From positions 2,294,001 to 2,358,000 of the forward strand of contig NZ_CP059493.1 in the NCBI RefSeq assembly GCF_014042015.1: a stretch of DNA of 64,000 bases, in the 5' to 3' direction. Positions 25,901-33,833 of this stretch are shown in pieces. Source of the stretch: Actinotalea sp. JY-7876. GTDB taxonomy: Bacteria; Actinomycetota; Actinomycetes; Actinomycetales; Cellulomonadaceae. The number at the start of each line of letters is the position of its first letter. The stretch's first letter is position 1. The notes beneath the pieces were generated by a model, which did no database searches, was not told where the DNA came from, and saw only the letters and a list, made by a program, of their open reading frames with translations. Position numbers and translations under genes: made by a program.

Positions 25901-28900
25901 CGGACACCTTCCCGTTCGCTCGAGGGGGATAGTACGTGGACCACGCGCACCGCTCCCGCCGTGATCAGCAGGCCCCGCCCGGGTCCGGTCAGGGGCTCGT
26001 GAGTGTGCAGGGGAACGGACGCGGCCACCAGCCCCCCGTCGGCCATCTCGGGCGCCAGCAGGACGGCGCGCCGGCTCCGCCGGGCGGCCGCGACCGGACC
26101 GGCGACGTGCTGGCGCGCGCGGGCGTCGTCGGGGTCCGTCGCGACGACGACGGCGATCCCGAGCCCCCGGGCGGCGTCGACGAGGCGGGCGAGCGCCTCG
26201 GCGGCCGCGCGGCGCGCGTCGCCCGACTCCCAGCCCCGCTCCCACTCGTGGCAGTCGTCCAGCAGGACGAGCGACCACGTCCCTGCCGGGGAGGCCGCGA
26301 GGAGCTCGTCGACCCACGCGGCGACGGCGGCCGGGTCGTCGAGCACGAGGTCGACGTCGCGGGCGTCGGCCGCGCCCGCACGCGGACCGACGAGCACCGT
26401 GCGCACGGGCGGCCGCGAGGACCGGCGCGCGAGCTCGGCGAGGCCGAGCAGGAACGAGGTCCGGCCGCTGCCGCCGCGGCCCGTGACCAGCAGGGGCCCC
26501 TCGGCGAGGCGCAGGGTGACCGCCGACGCGAACTCGGCGTCGACGCCCAGGCACATCTCGTCGGCGACGGGCGCGGGCACGAGCCGGGCGGGCATGCGGG
26601 TCGGCATCGCGGGCACGACGACGGCCGGCGAGGCCGCGTAGCGCTGCCCGCACCGCTCCGCGAGCTCGGCGACGAGCCCGGCCTGCGCGGGCGTCCCCGC
26701 TCCGCCGATGCTCGCGACCTGGATCTCGTGGCGCCCGAGGAGGCCGCGACCCGGCGCCGAGTCGGCGTCGAGCACGCCGTCGGGCACGCCCAGCATCTGG
26801 TAGTCGTCGGGCGTCGTCATGCGGAGCACGAGGCGCTCGCCGAACGCCGCCTGCATCGCGCTCGGCACGCCCGTGCGGCGCGGCGTCGTCGCGGTGACGT
26901 GCACGCCGCAGCGACGCCCCTCCTGGAGCACCGTCACGAGCTGGTCGACGTGCGCGCGCCGCAGCGCGCCGCCCCCCTCGAGCTGCTCGAGCAGCGCAGG
27001 CAGGTTGTCCACGAGCAGGTGCACGCGCGGGATCAGCACGCCCTGGGCCTGGAGCGCCCCGAGGTCGGCCGCGCCCCGGGCCGCGAGCAGGCCGTTCCGC
27101 TCGACGACCGTGCGGTGCAGCATCCGGATGAGCCGCTGCACGCGCTCGGCGGCCTGCTCGACGACGACGGAGCCCACCGACGGCAGGGCGTCGAGCACGC
27201 TCAGCCCGCCGCCCCCGGCGTCGATCGCGTAGACGAGTGCGGGAGCCGCCTCCTCGCACACGGTCGCGGCGACGGCGACCGTGCGCAGGAGCTCCGTCTT
27301 GCCGCTGCCGGACGCGCCGAAGACCAGGACGTGGCCGGTGCGCGCGTAGTCGAGCACGAACGGCTCCTGCTGCTGGCGGGACGGGACGTCGACGAGCCCG
27401 ACGACGAGGCGGCCCGGGGCCGGCTCGAAGGTCACCGCGTCGGGCGTGCTCCCCGGGACCGCCGCCTCGTCCCCGGCGTCGGGACCGACGACGACGCGGC
27501 CGTCCGGGCCGGCGGCGAGGGTGAGCTCGGTCGGCAGCGGCGGCAGCCACGGCCTGCGGGGCGCGGGGCGGCCCGAGCGGCGGTGCGCCGCACCGACCGT
27601 GCGCACGAGGCGCCCGAGGTCGGCCTCGGCGTGGACGCGCGCGGGCGCACCCGGGGCGCGGCCGTCGTCGTGCGCGTCGAAGGGCCCCAGGTCCCGCGCC
27701 GCGAACGGACGCACGTCCACGCGCGCGGCGGCGTCGCGCACCGGCTCGTGCGCCCCGACCCAGGCGACCTGGACGAGCTCGCGCGTGCCGTGGCCCGTGC
27801 GGCGCAGCCACGCACGCCCGGGCGTGCGCCGGGACAGGCGCACGGCGTCAGCGGTGTCGATGACGTCGGTCGAGTCCTCGGGCGACGCCATCCGCAGCGC
27901 GATCCGCAGGTCGGTGTTCGCCTTGATCTGCGGCGTCACGACGCCCGCGGGGCGCTGCGTCGCGAGCAGCAGGTGCATCCCGAGCGAGCGCCCCCGCTGC
28001 GCGATGCTGACCATCCCATCGACGAACTCGGGCACCTCGGCCAGGAGGGCGGCGAACTCGTCGACGCAGATGAGCATGCTCGGCGGCGCGGCCTCGGGGT
28101 GGTCCCGCTCCATGGCCAGCAGGTCCTTGGCCCCGTAGGCGGCCAGCAGGTGCTCGCGCGTCGTGAGCTCCGCCTGGAGCGAGACGAGCGCGCGCTGCAC
28201 GAGCGCGGGCGTGAGGTCGGTGATGTAGCCGACGGTGTGCGGCAGGTCCGCGCACTCCCGGAACGCGGCGCCGCCCTTGTAGTCGACGAGGAGGAAGGTC
28301 ATCCGGCTCGGCGGGTTGTTGAGCGCGAGCGAGCACAGCAGCGTCTGCAGCAGCTCGCTCTTGCCCGAGCCGGTGGTCCCCGCGACGAGCCCGTGCGGCC
28401 CGTCCTCACGCAGGTCGATCGTCACGACGCCGTCGGCGCCGGCCCCGATCTGCGCGCGCAGGCCGCGCGCGGCGGCCCAGCGGTCCAGCACCGCGCCGAC
28501 GTCGTCGGGGTCGGCCAGGTCGGCACCGAGGTCGGGCAGCCGGACCTGCTCCGGGACCGCGCTGTCCGCCGGCACGACGGCGGCGTCGTCCTGGTACGCC
28601 GTCATGGTCCGGGCCGTGCGCCACGCGTCGACCAGGGGCAGCGCATCGGCCTGCCGGACCTCCTCGACGCCCCCGCGGTCGCGGCGCAGGAGGCGCCCGG
28701 CCGCCAGGTCGAGGACCACGCCCGTCGCCGCCGGCACCGTCGCGGGGTCGGGGCCGAGCCAGACGAGGTGCAGGCCACGCTCGGTGCCCTGCGCCGCGGC
28801 GGCCTCGAGCACGCGACGCGGGACGCCCGCCGCGTCGTCGACGAGGCAGACGGTGCGGGCGCGTCCCCGCTCCTCCGAGACCAGCAGGTCGAGCAGGTGC

Positions 28901-30294
28901 TGGCCCGGGCCGGCGCCCACGGCCACCGGCTCCGCGCCGCCCGCGCGCCGTCCGGTGTGGGGCAGCCAGCGCAGCCACGTCTCCACGTGCGTGCGGTCGA
29001 CGCCGAGCACAGCGGCGAAGGTGAGGTCCGTCGGCGAGTGCTGGGCCGCGAGCCGCAGGACCAGGGCGCGCACGGTGGCGTCGACGTCGTCCCGCGGGCC
29101 CGTGACGGCCACGAGGCCGTGGTCCCCCAGGGGCACGGGCACCGGGAGGTCCGCGAGCGTCGCGCGCCCGCCCACCTCGCGCAGCGCGAGCTCGCGCTGC
29201 GTGCGGTCGCCGCCGCGGGCGACGCTCGCGGTGACCACCGCGGGCCGCGGGCCCCGGCCGCCCCCGACGCGCAGGAAGTCGGGGTCGTCCACCTGGCGCG
29301 CCCACAGGCTCGGGTGCCGCTCCCGGACGCGGGCGCGCAGGACGTCCAGGCGCGGCTCGTCCTCGTCCGCGTGGCTGCGCTGGAGCTCGGCCGCAGCGTC
29401 GAGCGCGACGAGCACCTCGTCGACCTCCGTGCGCCACACGCGCAGCTCCGCGGCGTGGTCGGCCCTCTGCCGTCGCCGCTGGACCAGGTGGGTGGCGAGC
29501 ATCATGACCGGGAACCCGATCATGAACAGGAGCGAGAACGGGCTCCGCGACATCGCGAACATCCCGCCGCCGAGCAGGACGGGCATGAGCATCATCGGCC
29601 ACGGCAGCGGCTGCGGCTCGGGCGCCGCCGGTGGTGCGGGGACCTCGACCTCGTCCGCGACCAGCGGCTCGCCGAAGCGCGGCGGGCGCAGGACCGACAC
29701 GGCCGGGCCACCGGGCGCCGACGAGTCGGCGGGCTCGAGGACGACCACGCTCTCGCCGAGCACGATCCGCTCCCCCCACGCCGCCGGCTGAGGGCGGGAG
29801 ACCTCGACGTCGCCCACCCGGGTGCCGTGGGCCGAGCCCTCGTCGACGACCACCGGGCGTCCGACGAGCAGCACCCGGGCGTGCACGCGCGAGACGGCGG
29901 GGTCCGTGAGGACGAGCGTGCAGGTCGGCGCCCGTCCGATGGTCAGGGCGTCCCCCTCGACGCGCACCTGCCGGCCCGCGTCCGGACCCGCGACGACCCG
30001 GGCGACCGCGCGCGCCCGGCGCCGGTGGGCGGGGCGCGTGAGCCACTCGCGCGTGACGACGGCGACCTCGACCATGTCGCCGGTGCGCAGGTCGCTCTCC
30101 GTCAGCAGCAGGTCGGCACCCCACGGGGCGCCGTCCGTCACGGGGGCGAGGAGCGTCCCCGACGTCGGACCCGCGAGGTGCTCGCCGAGCGCCGCGGCGA
30201 GGTCGGCCACGCGCGCGTCGGGCCGCGCGTCGACGACGACGTCGACGGGCCGCAGGCCGCTCTCGCGCGAGGGCCGGACGCTGATCCGCCACAT
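25897..30294 (-). CDS. EccC/EssC-type FtsK/SpoIIIE translocase ATPase with FHA domain
   Basis: The 1465-residue motor of a type VII-like system starts with a beta-rich segment (about 1-85) and an FHA domain (about 105-175; GR at 120-121, SRVH at 135-138, GSAHGT at 153-158). Two transmembrane helices follow (about 235-275, MMLMPVLLGGGMF and LLFMIGFPVMM), then three P-loop domains. The first (GTTGSGKSE, Lys645) and second (GASGSGKTE, Lys999) have intact Walker A; the third reads GRGGSGRTS with Arg1278 replacing Lys. VDYKGGAAF and ATQRPAGVVTPQIKANTD are typical. The FHA-EccC fusion follows the Firmicutes EssC pattern rather than split mycobacterial EccCa/Cb. It overlaps the next gene by 4 bp; a strong hairpin and a tandem repeat separate it from the WXG100 gene. 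Confidence 0.93.
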   Translation of the reverse strand: MWRISVRPSRESGLRPVDVVVDARPDARVADLAAALGEHLAGPTSGTLLAPVTDGAPWGADLLLTESDLRTGDMVEVAVVTREWLTRPAHRRRARAVARVVAGPDAGRQVRVEGDALTIGRAPTCTLVLTDPAVSRVHARVLLVGRPVVVDEGSAHGTRVGDVEVSRPQPAAWGERIVLGESVVVLEPADSSAPGGPAVSVLRPPRFGEPLVADEVEVPAPPAAPEPQPLPWPMMLMPVLLGGGMFAMSRSPFSLLFMIGFPVMMLATHLVQRRRQRADHAAELRVWRTEVDEVLVALDAAAELQRSHADEDEPRLDVLRARVRERHPSLWARQVDDPDFLRVGGGRGPRPAVVTASVARGGDRTQRELALREVGGRATLADLPVPVPLGDHGLVAVTGPRDDVDATVRALVLRLAAQHSPTDLTFAAVLGVDRTHVETWLRWLPHTGRRAGGAEPVAVGAGPGQHLLDLLVSEERGRARTVCLVDDAAGVPRRVLEAAAAQGTERGLHLVWLGPDPATVPAATGVVLDLAAGRLLRRDRGGVEEVRQADALPLVDAWRTARTMTAYQDDAAVVPADSAVPEQVRLPDLGADLADPDDVGAVLDRWAAARGLRAQIGAGADGVVTIDLREDGPHGLVAGTTGSGKSELLQTLLCSLALNNPPSRMTFLLVDYKGGAAFRECADLPHTVGYITDLTPALVQRALVSLQAELTTREHLLAAYGAKDLLAMERDHPEAAPPSMLICVDEFAALLAEVPEFVDGMVSIAQRGRSLGMHLLLATQRPAGVVTPQIKANTDLRIALRMASPEDSTDVIDTADAVRLSRRTPGRAWLRRTGHGTRELVQVAWVGAHEPVRDAAARVDVRPFAARDLGPFDAHDDGRAPGAPARVHAEADLGRLVRTVGAAHRRSGRPAPRRPWLPPLPTELTLAAGPDGRVVVGPDAGDEAAVPGSTPDAVTFEPAPGRLVVGLVDVPSRQQQEPFVLDYARTGHVLVFGASGSGKTELLRTVAVAATVCEEAAPALVYAIDAGGGGLSVLDALPSVGSVVVEQAAERVQRLIRMLHRTVVERNGLLAARGAADLGALQAQGVLIPRVHLLVDNLPALLEQLEGGGALRRAHVDQLVTVLQEGRRCGVHVTATTPRRTGVPSAMQAAFGERLVLRMTTPDDYQMLGVPDGVLDADSAPGRGLLGRHEIQVASIGGAGTPAQAGLVAELAERCGQRYAASPAVVVPAMPTRMPARLVPAPVADEMCLGVDAEFASAVTLRLAEGPLLVTGRGGSGRTSFLLGLAELARRSSRPPVRTVLVGPRAGAADARDVDLVLDDPAAVAAWVDELLAASPAGTWSLVLLDDCHEWERGWESGDARRAAAEALARLVDAARGLGIAVVVATDPDDARARQHVAGPVAAARRSRRAVLLAPEMADGGLVAASVPLHTHEPLTGPGRGLLITAGAVRVVHVLSPSSEREGVR

Positions 30295-30310
30295 GAGGTG
30301 CTCCGCTCGG

Positions 30311-30366
30311 GTGCTGGGGCTGGTGCGTGGTGCTGGTGCGTGGTGCTGGGGCTGGTGCGTGGTGCT
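30311..30366. repeat. Tandem GTGCTGGGGCTGGTGCGTG repeats upstream of EccC
   Basis: A 19-bp unit occurs at 30311-30329 and again at 30343-30361 around a shorter 13-bp version, with a truncated unit to 30366. It lies in the 128-bp gap between the WXG100 gene and EccC, close to the EccC ribosome site. It resembles a slippage-prone spacer; function unknown. Confidence 0.6.
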
Positions 30367-30382
30367 CGACGGGACGCGGTGT

Positions 30383-30415
30383 GCCGAGGCCGCCGGACGG
30401 ACCGGCGGCCTCGGC
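30383..30415 (-). terminator. 14-bp perfect hairpin right after the WXG100 stop codon
   Basis: GCCGAGGCCGCCGG (30383-30396) and its exact complement (30402-30415) surround a 5-nt loop. The stem starts 7 nt past the WXG100 stop. There is no T-run, so it is probably a partial terminator or an mRNA 3' stabiliser that keeps WXG100 levels above EccC. Confidence 0.6.
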
Positions 30416-30422
30416 GCGGGCG

Positions 30423-30689
30423 TCAGCTGGAGGCGCGCTCCTGGTCGTCGGCCTGGGCGGAGAGCGTCGCCGCGTTCTCCTGCAGGGCCTGGACCACGCG
30501 CTGGAGCGCGGGCACGTACTGGCCCTGCCAGTCACTCGTGAAGCGCTGCGCGTCCGGGCCGTACCAGGGCGTCGCCTCGAGCTGCTGCGTCAGGCGCGCC
30601 GTGATCTGCGTGATGCTGTCCGCGTCGACGTTCATGATCCGGACGAGGTCGCGGGCGGCGGTGATGTCCATGCCGAGGACGTTGCTCAT
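30423..30689 (-). CDS. WXG100-family protein (EsxB-like)
   Basis: The 88-residue protein has a helix, the turn PWYGPDAQRF with WYG in the WxG position (Trp42), and a second helix ending QENAATLSAQADDQERASS. Length and motif fit the WXG100 family, small helical-hairpin substrates of EccC-type systems that form dimers. The start has AAGGAGA upstream. It lies directly before EccC, separated by a hairpin that may raise its dose. There is no C-terminal YxxxD/E signal of mycobacterial type; the tail is ADDQERASS. Confidence 0.92.
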   Translation of the reverse strand: MSNVLGMDITAARDLVRIMNVDADSITQITARLTQQLEATPWYGPDAQRFTSDWQGQYVPALQRVVQALQENAATLSAQADDQERASS

Positions 30690-30751
30690 GGTCTGTCTCC
30701 TTGTTCGGTGAAGGTCCCGCCGGAGGCTCCGGCTGTCGTGGGGTCGTGCAC

Positions 30752-30775
30752 CGCGCGGGCCGGGCGGCCCGCGCG
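30752..30775 (-). terminator. 10-bp perfect hairpin after the 374-aa gene
   Basis: CGCGCGGGCC (30752-30761) pairs exactly with GGCCCGCGCG (30766-30775) across a 4-nt loop, 7 nt beyond the stop codon of the upstream gene. No T-run is present. Its distance from the stop is the same as for the hairpin behind the WXG100 gene. Confidence 0.5.
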
Positions 30776-30782
30776 ACCGGCC

Positions 30783-31907
30783 TCAGCGGGCCGTGGCCTG
30801 CCCCGGGGTGCCCCCGGGACGGACGTGCGTGGTCGGGCGGTCGAGACCGCCGCCCGTGGCGAGGGCGGTGTCGGCCTGCGTCGCGGTGCCGTCGGGGGCG
30901 TCGTCGGCGTCGGCGCCCGGACCGCGCGCCGCGCGCAGCGCGCCGAGGGTCGCGGCACCGAGCCCCGCGAGGCCGAGCGGTGCCGCCGCGAGCGCCGGGC
31001 TCACGCCCGAGCCGGCGTCCTGGGGTGCCATCAGGCCGGCGCTCGTGCCGGTGCCCGGGTCGGCGCCGGCGGCCGCGACGGCGTCGAGGCCGCCCCGCGT
31101 GCCGAGCGCGCTGGCGCTGACGGGCGGGTCGCCCGCGGCGATCACCGGACCACCGGACGCGCCGTCGAGGCTGCCCGGGCCCGGGCCGACCGGTGCCACC
31201 GCGGCACCGCCCGAGCTCCCGGTGCCGCCGACGCTCCCGGCGCCGTCCGTCCACCCCGGGCCTGCGAGACCCGCCGGGACACCTCCGCCGGCGGAGGTCC
31301 CGCCGGCGCCGAGCCCACCGCCGGCGAGCGCTCCGCCGCCCACGGCCCCGCCGCCCAGCGCCCCGCCCGGGACGGGCGCCGCCGACGCGGCGCTCCCCGC
31401 CGGGACCGGCGCGCTCACCTGCGAACCACCGCCGACCGCTCCGCCGCCGGTCGCCCCCGCCGTCGGCATCCCGATCCCCTGCGGCGCGGTGATCGTCACC
31501 TGCACCCCGCTCGCGCCGCCACCGGCGCCCTGGGCGCTGATGGCGGCCGACGGCGCCACCAGGCGCGGCGCGACGACGGCCGACTGCGTCGGGTAGACCG
31601 TCGGCGTCCACGACCCGGCGGGCAGCGCGACGCGCACGACGTCGCCGCTGACCTCCTTCTGCTGCTTCGAGGCCAGCGCGAGGACCTGGGCGAACGTGCG
31701 CAGGTACTTCCCGGTCGTCTGCACCCACGGGATGACGACACCCTTGAGGTAGGCGGCGAAGGCCGCGGCCCACCCGGTCCACGACATGGCCTCGAGGGCC
31801 GCGACCACGATCTTCAGCGCGACGACGACGTCGTCCGCGAAGTCGGCCGCCTCGTTCGTGCGCCGCGCGAGCGTGTCGAGCCCGTCGACGTCTGCTCCCT
31901 GGAACAT
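30783..31907 (-). CDS. WXG-like helical N-terminus with long Gly/Ala-rich tail
   Basis: The 374-residue protein has a helical N-terminus of about 95 residues: TLARRTNEAADFADDVVVALKIVVAALEAMSWTGWAAAFAAYL with WTG at the turn, then a second helix to SKQQKEVSGDVV. Residues about 115-320 are Gly/Ala/Pro-rich low complexity. A short hydrophobic segment (ALAAAPLGLAGLGAATLGALRAA, about 318-340) may insert in the membrane. The layout resembles PPE/WXG proteins with a linker, and its context between two WXG100 genes suggests a substrate or accessory of the EccC machine. No further domain is recognised. GGAGGT precedes the ATG. Its promoter carries copy A of the shared element. Confidence 0.72.
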   Translation of the reverse strand: MFQGADVDGLDTLARRTNEAADFADDVVVALKIVVAALEAMSWTGWAAAFAAYLKGVVIPWVQTTGKYLRTFAQVLALASKQQKEVSGDVVRVALPAGSWTPTVYPTQSAVVAPRLVAPSAAISAQGAGGGASGVQVTITAPQGIGMPTAGATGGGAVGGGSQVSAPVPAGSAASAAPVPGGALGGGAVGGGALAGGGLGAGGTSAGGGVPAGLAGPGWTDGAGSVGGTGSSGGAAVAPVGPGPGSLDGASGGPVIAAGDPPVSASALGTRGGLDAVAAAGADPGTGTSAGLMAPQDAGSGVSPALAAAPLGLAGLGAATLGALRAARGPGADADDAPDGTATQADTALATGGGLDRPTTHVRPGGTPGQATAR

Positions 31908-31949
31908 CGCGCCTACCTCCGGTCGGTCGTGCCGCTGCTGCTGACGAGG

Positions 31950-32004
31950 ACGCTAGGGACGCGGGACGCGCAGGCCCAGGGCCCGGCGGGTGGAAGGTTC
32001 CGCC
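31950..32004 (-). promoter_or_regulatory. WXG-gene promoter with shared element (copy A)
   Basis: On the minus strand GGCGGAACCTTCC (31992-32004) lies 31 bp past the upstream WXG100 stop codon. The -10 box TAGCGT (31950-31955) is 40 nt after the GGAACC core, and the ATG lies 42 nt further. Copy B shares 17 bp (GGCGGAACCTTCCACCC) and CCTAGCGTCC at the -10. There is no recognisable -35, fitting activator dependence. Confidence 0.68.
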
Positions 32005-32034
32005 TCGTCGGCGCGGGCCGCGTGCCCCGGGAGG

Positions 32035-32310
32035 TCACCGGCTGGCCTCGTCCTGCAGGTCGGCACGCCGCTTGAGCTCGGCGGCGTTCTCCCGCAGGTT
32101 GTCGGTCGCCGCGGCGAGCTCGGGACGCAGGGACCCCTCCCACTCGCCGGCGAAGCGCTGTGCATCCGCGCCCACCCACGTGACCTGCGCGAGCATCGCG
32201 CTGACCTGGCCCACCATGGACTTCAGGCTCGCCGCGCCGTCGTCCATCCGGCGCGAGGCCTCACGGCTGTACTCGGGGTCGATGCCGTAGAACTGCGACT
32301 TGTCGTACAT
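32035..32310 (-). CDS. WXG100-family protein (EsxA-like)
   Basis: The 91-residue protein starts MYDKSQFYGIDPEYSREASRRM. It has WVG (Trp45) at the helix turn in VTWVGADAQRFAGEWEG and a second helix ending ELKRRADLQDEASR. It is similar in length and layout to the other WXG100 protein 1.3 kb downstream, so the two could form a heterodimer. The ATG follows CAGGAGGA. The promoter has copy B of the GGCGGAACCTTCC element just after the FHA gene stop. Confidence 0.92.
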   Translation of the reverse strand: MYDKSQFYGIDPEYSREASRRMDDGAASLKSMVGQVSAMLAQVTWVGADAQRFAGEWEGSLRPELAAATDNLRENAAELKRRADLQDEASR

Positions 32311-32353
32311 GGCGTCCTCCTGAGGTCCGGGAGCCCGGGGCGGGCTGGTCCGG

Positions 32354-32409
32354 ACGCTAGGCAGGACGCGCGGGCGCGAGCCAGGCTCGCGGGGGTGGAA
32401 GGTTCCGCC
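32354..32409 (-). promoter_or_regulatory. WXG-gene promoter with shared element (copy B)
   Basis: The element GGCGGAACCTTCC (32397-32409) sits 3 bp past the stop codon of the FHA-like gene. TAGCGT (32354-32359) follows 41 nt after GGAACC, and the ATG is 43 nt further. Spacing and sequence agree with copies A and C. Confidence 0.7.
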
Positions 32410-32412
32410 GCG

Positions 32413-33282
32413 TCAGGCGCGGTCGGCGCCCTCGACGGGCCGATCGGGCTGCAGGCCGTCGCCGCGTGCTCGTGCCTGCTCGACGAGCGCGAGGTCGGCG
32501 GCCGTGACGAGGCGCACCTCGGCCGCCCGGCGCCCGACGGCGAAGCGCACGTTCTGCACGCGCCCCGCGGTCTGGGTGAAGGGGTCGTCGTCCGGCCCGA
32601 AGGCCATGCGCGCGACGGACCGGATCGCGTCGTCGACGCGCTGCGCGCGCTCGAGGTTCCAGGCGTGCCCGCGCCAGTGCAGGATGCGCTCGAAGATCTC
32701 GCGGTTGGACGCCGGACGCGGGTAGTCGTCGGCGCCGACCAGCCACGGCTCCGCGAGCGCCAGGGCGACGTACCACTCGCGGGACCAGCGTTCCAGGTGC
32801 GGCGCGGGGGCGGTGGCCGCACCGTCCGGGTCGGGCTCGGCGACGCCCGGCAGCGGCACCACGGCCGCCGGCTCGGGGATGCTCACGTCGACGACGAGCA
32901 CGAGGTCCGTGTACCTGTCGGGCGCCGTCTGCCGGCCACGGAGCAGCAGGACGTGGTTCTCGCCCTCGTCCAGGAGCGCCGCCATCCCGTCCGCCAGGGC
33001 GACGCGCCGCGCACCGCCCGGGGCGTCGAAGAGGCTCGAGAGCTGGGCCTCCGTGGAGCCGTGCCAGCGCAGTCGCACGACCTCCTCGCCGACGACGATC
33101 TCCCCGACCACGCGGGAGACGTGCGGCGCGACGCGCGGAAGGGCCAGCGCGGTGCGCCGCAGCTCGGCGTCGGGGTCCTCGTCCGGCAGCGCCCCGTGCG
33201 GCGCCCGGCCCACGAGCAGGCTCTCGCCGGAGCCGAGCACCACCGTCGGCACCCCTACCCCGCGCAACGTCACCCTGAGCAC
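32413..33282 (-). CDS. FHA-like protein with C-terminal helical domain
   Basis: The 289-residue protein starts with GTG after AGGGGGA. Residues 1-125 look like a divergent FHA domain: GSGESLLVGRAPHG, then PHVSRVVGEIVV and RLRWHGSTEAQL, giving the GR...S/R...H-x-x pattern. The middle (about 150-170) is Pro-rich. The C-terminal part (about 175-255, REWYVALALAEPWLVGADDYPRPASNREIFERILHW) is helical and may be a winged-helix fold. It opens the type VII-like locus. Paired with a membrane Ser/Thr kinase and a second FHA in EccC, it may sense phosphothreonine. DNA binding by the tail is only a guess, but it is a candidate regulator of the shared WXG promoters. Confidence 0.65.
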   Translation of the reverse strand: MLRVTLRGVGVPTVVLGSGESLLVGRAPHGALPDEDPDAELRRTALALPRVAPHVSRVVGEIVVGEEVVRLRWHGSTEAQLSSLFDAPGGARRVALADGMAALLDEGENHVLLLRGRQTAPDRYTDLVLVVDVSIPEPAAVVPLPGVAEPDPDGAATAPAPHLERWSREWYVALALAEPWLVGADDYPRPASNREIFERILHWRGHAWNLERAQRVDDAIRSVARMAFGPDDDPFTQTAGRVQNVRFAVGRRAAEVRLVTAADLALVEQARARGDGLQPDRPVEGADRA

Positions 33283-33485
33283 GTTCCCCCTCGCCCTGCG
33301 GTCCGGTACCCCGCCCCGGCGACGGGACGAGCCGGTCCACCGTGCCACGTCACGGCGGCGACGGCGCGGGCCGTCCGGGTGGTCGGCGCGTCGCGCGGCC
33401 GGCGGGGACGCACGGGCCCGCTCCGCAGGACCTGCGAACTCGCTCGCCGGGCGGCCGCACCCGTTGCGAGGATGCGCGCCATGCT

Positions 33486-33833
33486 CACACCGGCTCCTGG
33501 CTCGGCGTGGCCCACCAGGGCGTCGGCACCGGGACGCTGATGCGCCGGCTCGTGGTCGGCCTCGCGTTCGACGAGCTCGGCGCACTGGCGTGCGAGTCGG
33601 GGTACGTCGTCGGCAACCACGCCTCGGCGGCGGTCAGCCGCAAGGTCGGGTACGTGGAGAACGGCCGCCGGCGCACCGTGCAGCACACCGGGAACGGCAC
33701 GGTCGGCGTCGAGGAGCAGCACGTCGTGGTGAGGCCGGAGACCTACGTGCGCCCGGACGGGCCGGTCACGGTCGCCGGCGCCCAGGCGCTGCGGCGCTTC
33801 CTGGGCATCGAGCGGTCGTCGCCCGTCAGATGA
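33486..33833 (+). pseudogene. GNAT acetyltransferase fragment (C-terminal half)
   Basis: From about residue 50 of the open frame the translation GSWLGVAHQGVGTGTLMRRL, SGYVVGNHASAAVSRKVGYVENG and the tail to [10 protein letters not shown] match the C-terminal half of RimJ/RimL-type GNAT acetyltransferases, including the acetyl-CoA loop. The preceding 48 residues are Arg/Gly-rich and unrelated. No N-terminal half is found upstream, so this is a decayed gene. Its end overlaps the convergent ilvD stop by a few bases. A rearrangement at the type VII-like locus border could have removed the front. Confidence 0.7.

Noticed and set aside
30311-30366. Repeats upstream of EccC as a CRISPR array
   Set aside because: Units are contiguous without unique spacers and too few.
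30706-30720. Degenerate copy GGCGGGACCTTCACC of the WXG promoter element upstream of the 88-aa WXG100 gene (minus strand)
   Set aside because: It has an altered core and lies only about 20-30 nt from the start codon, so it cannot have the 40-nt spacing to a -10 box seen for the three good copies.
33342-33485. N-terminal extension of the acetyltransferase remnant as a real gene start
   Set aside because: The 48 residues are Arg/Gly-rich, unlike any GNAT N-terminus, and no ribosome site precedes the ATG.
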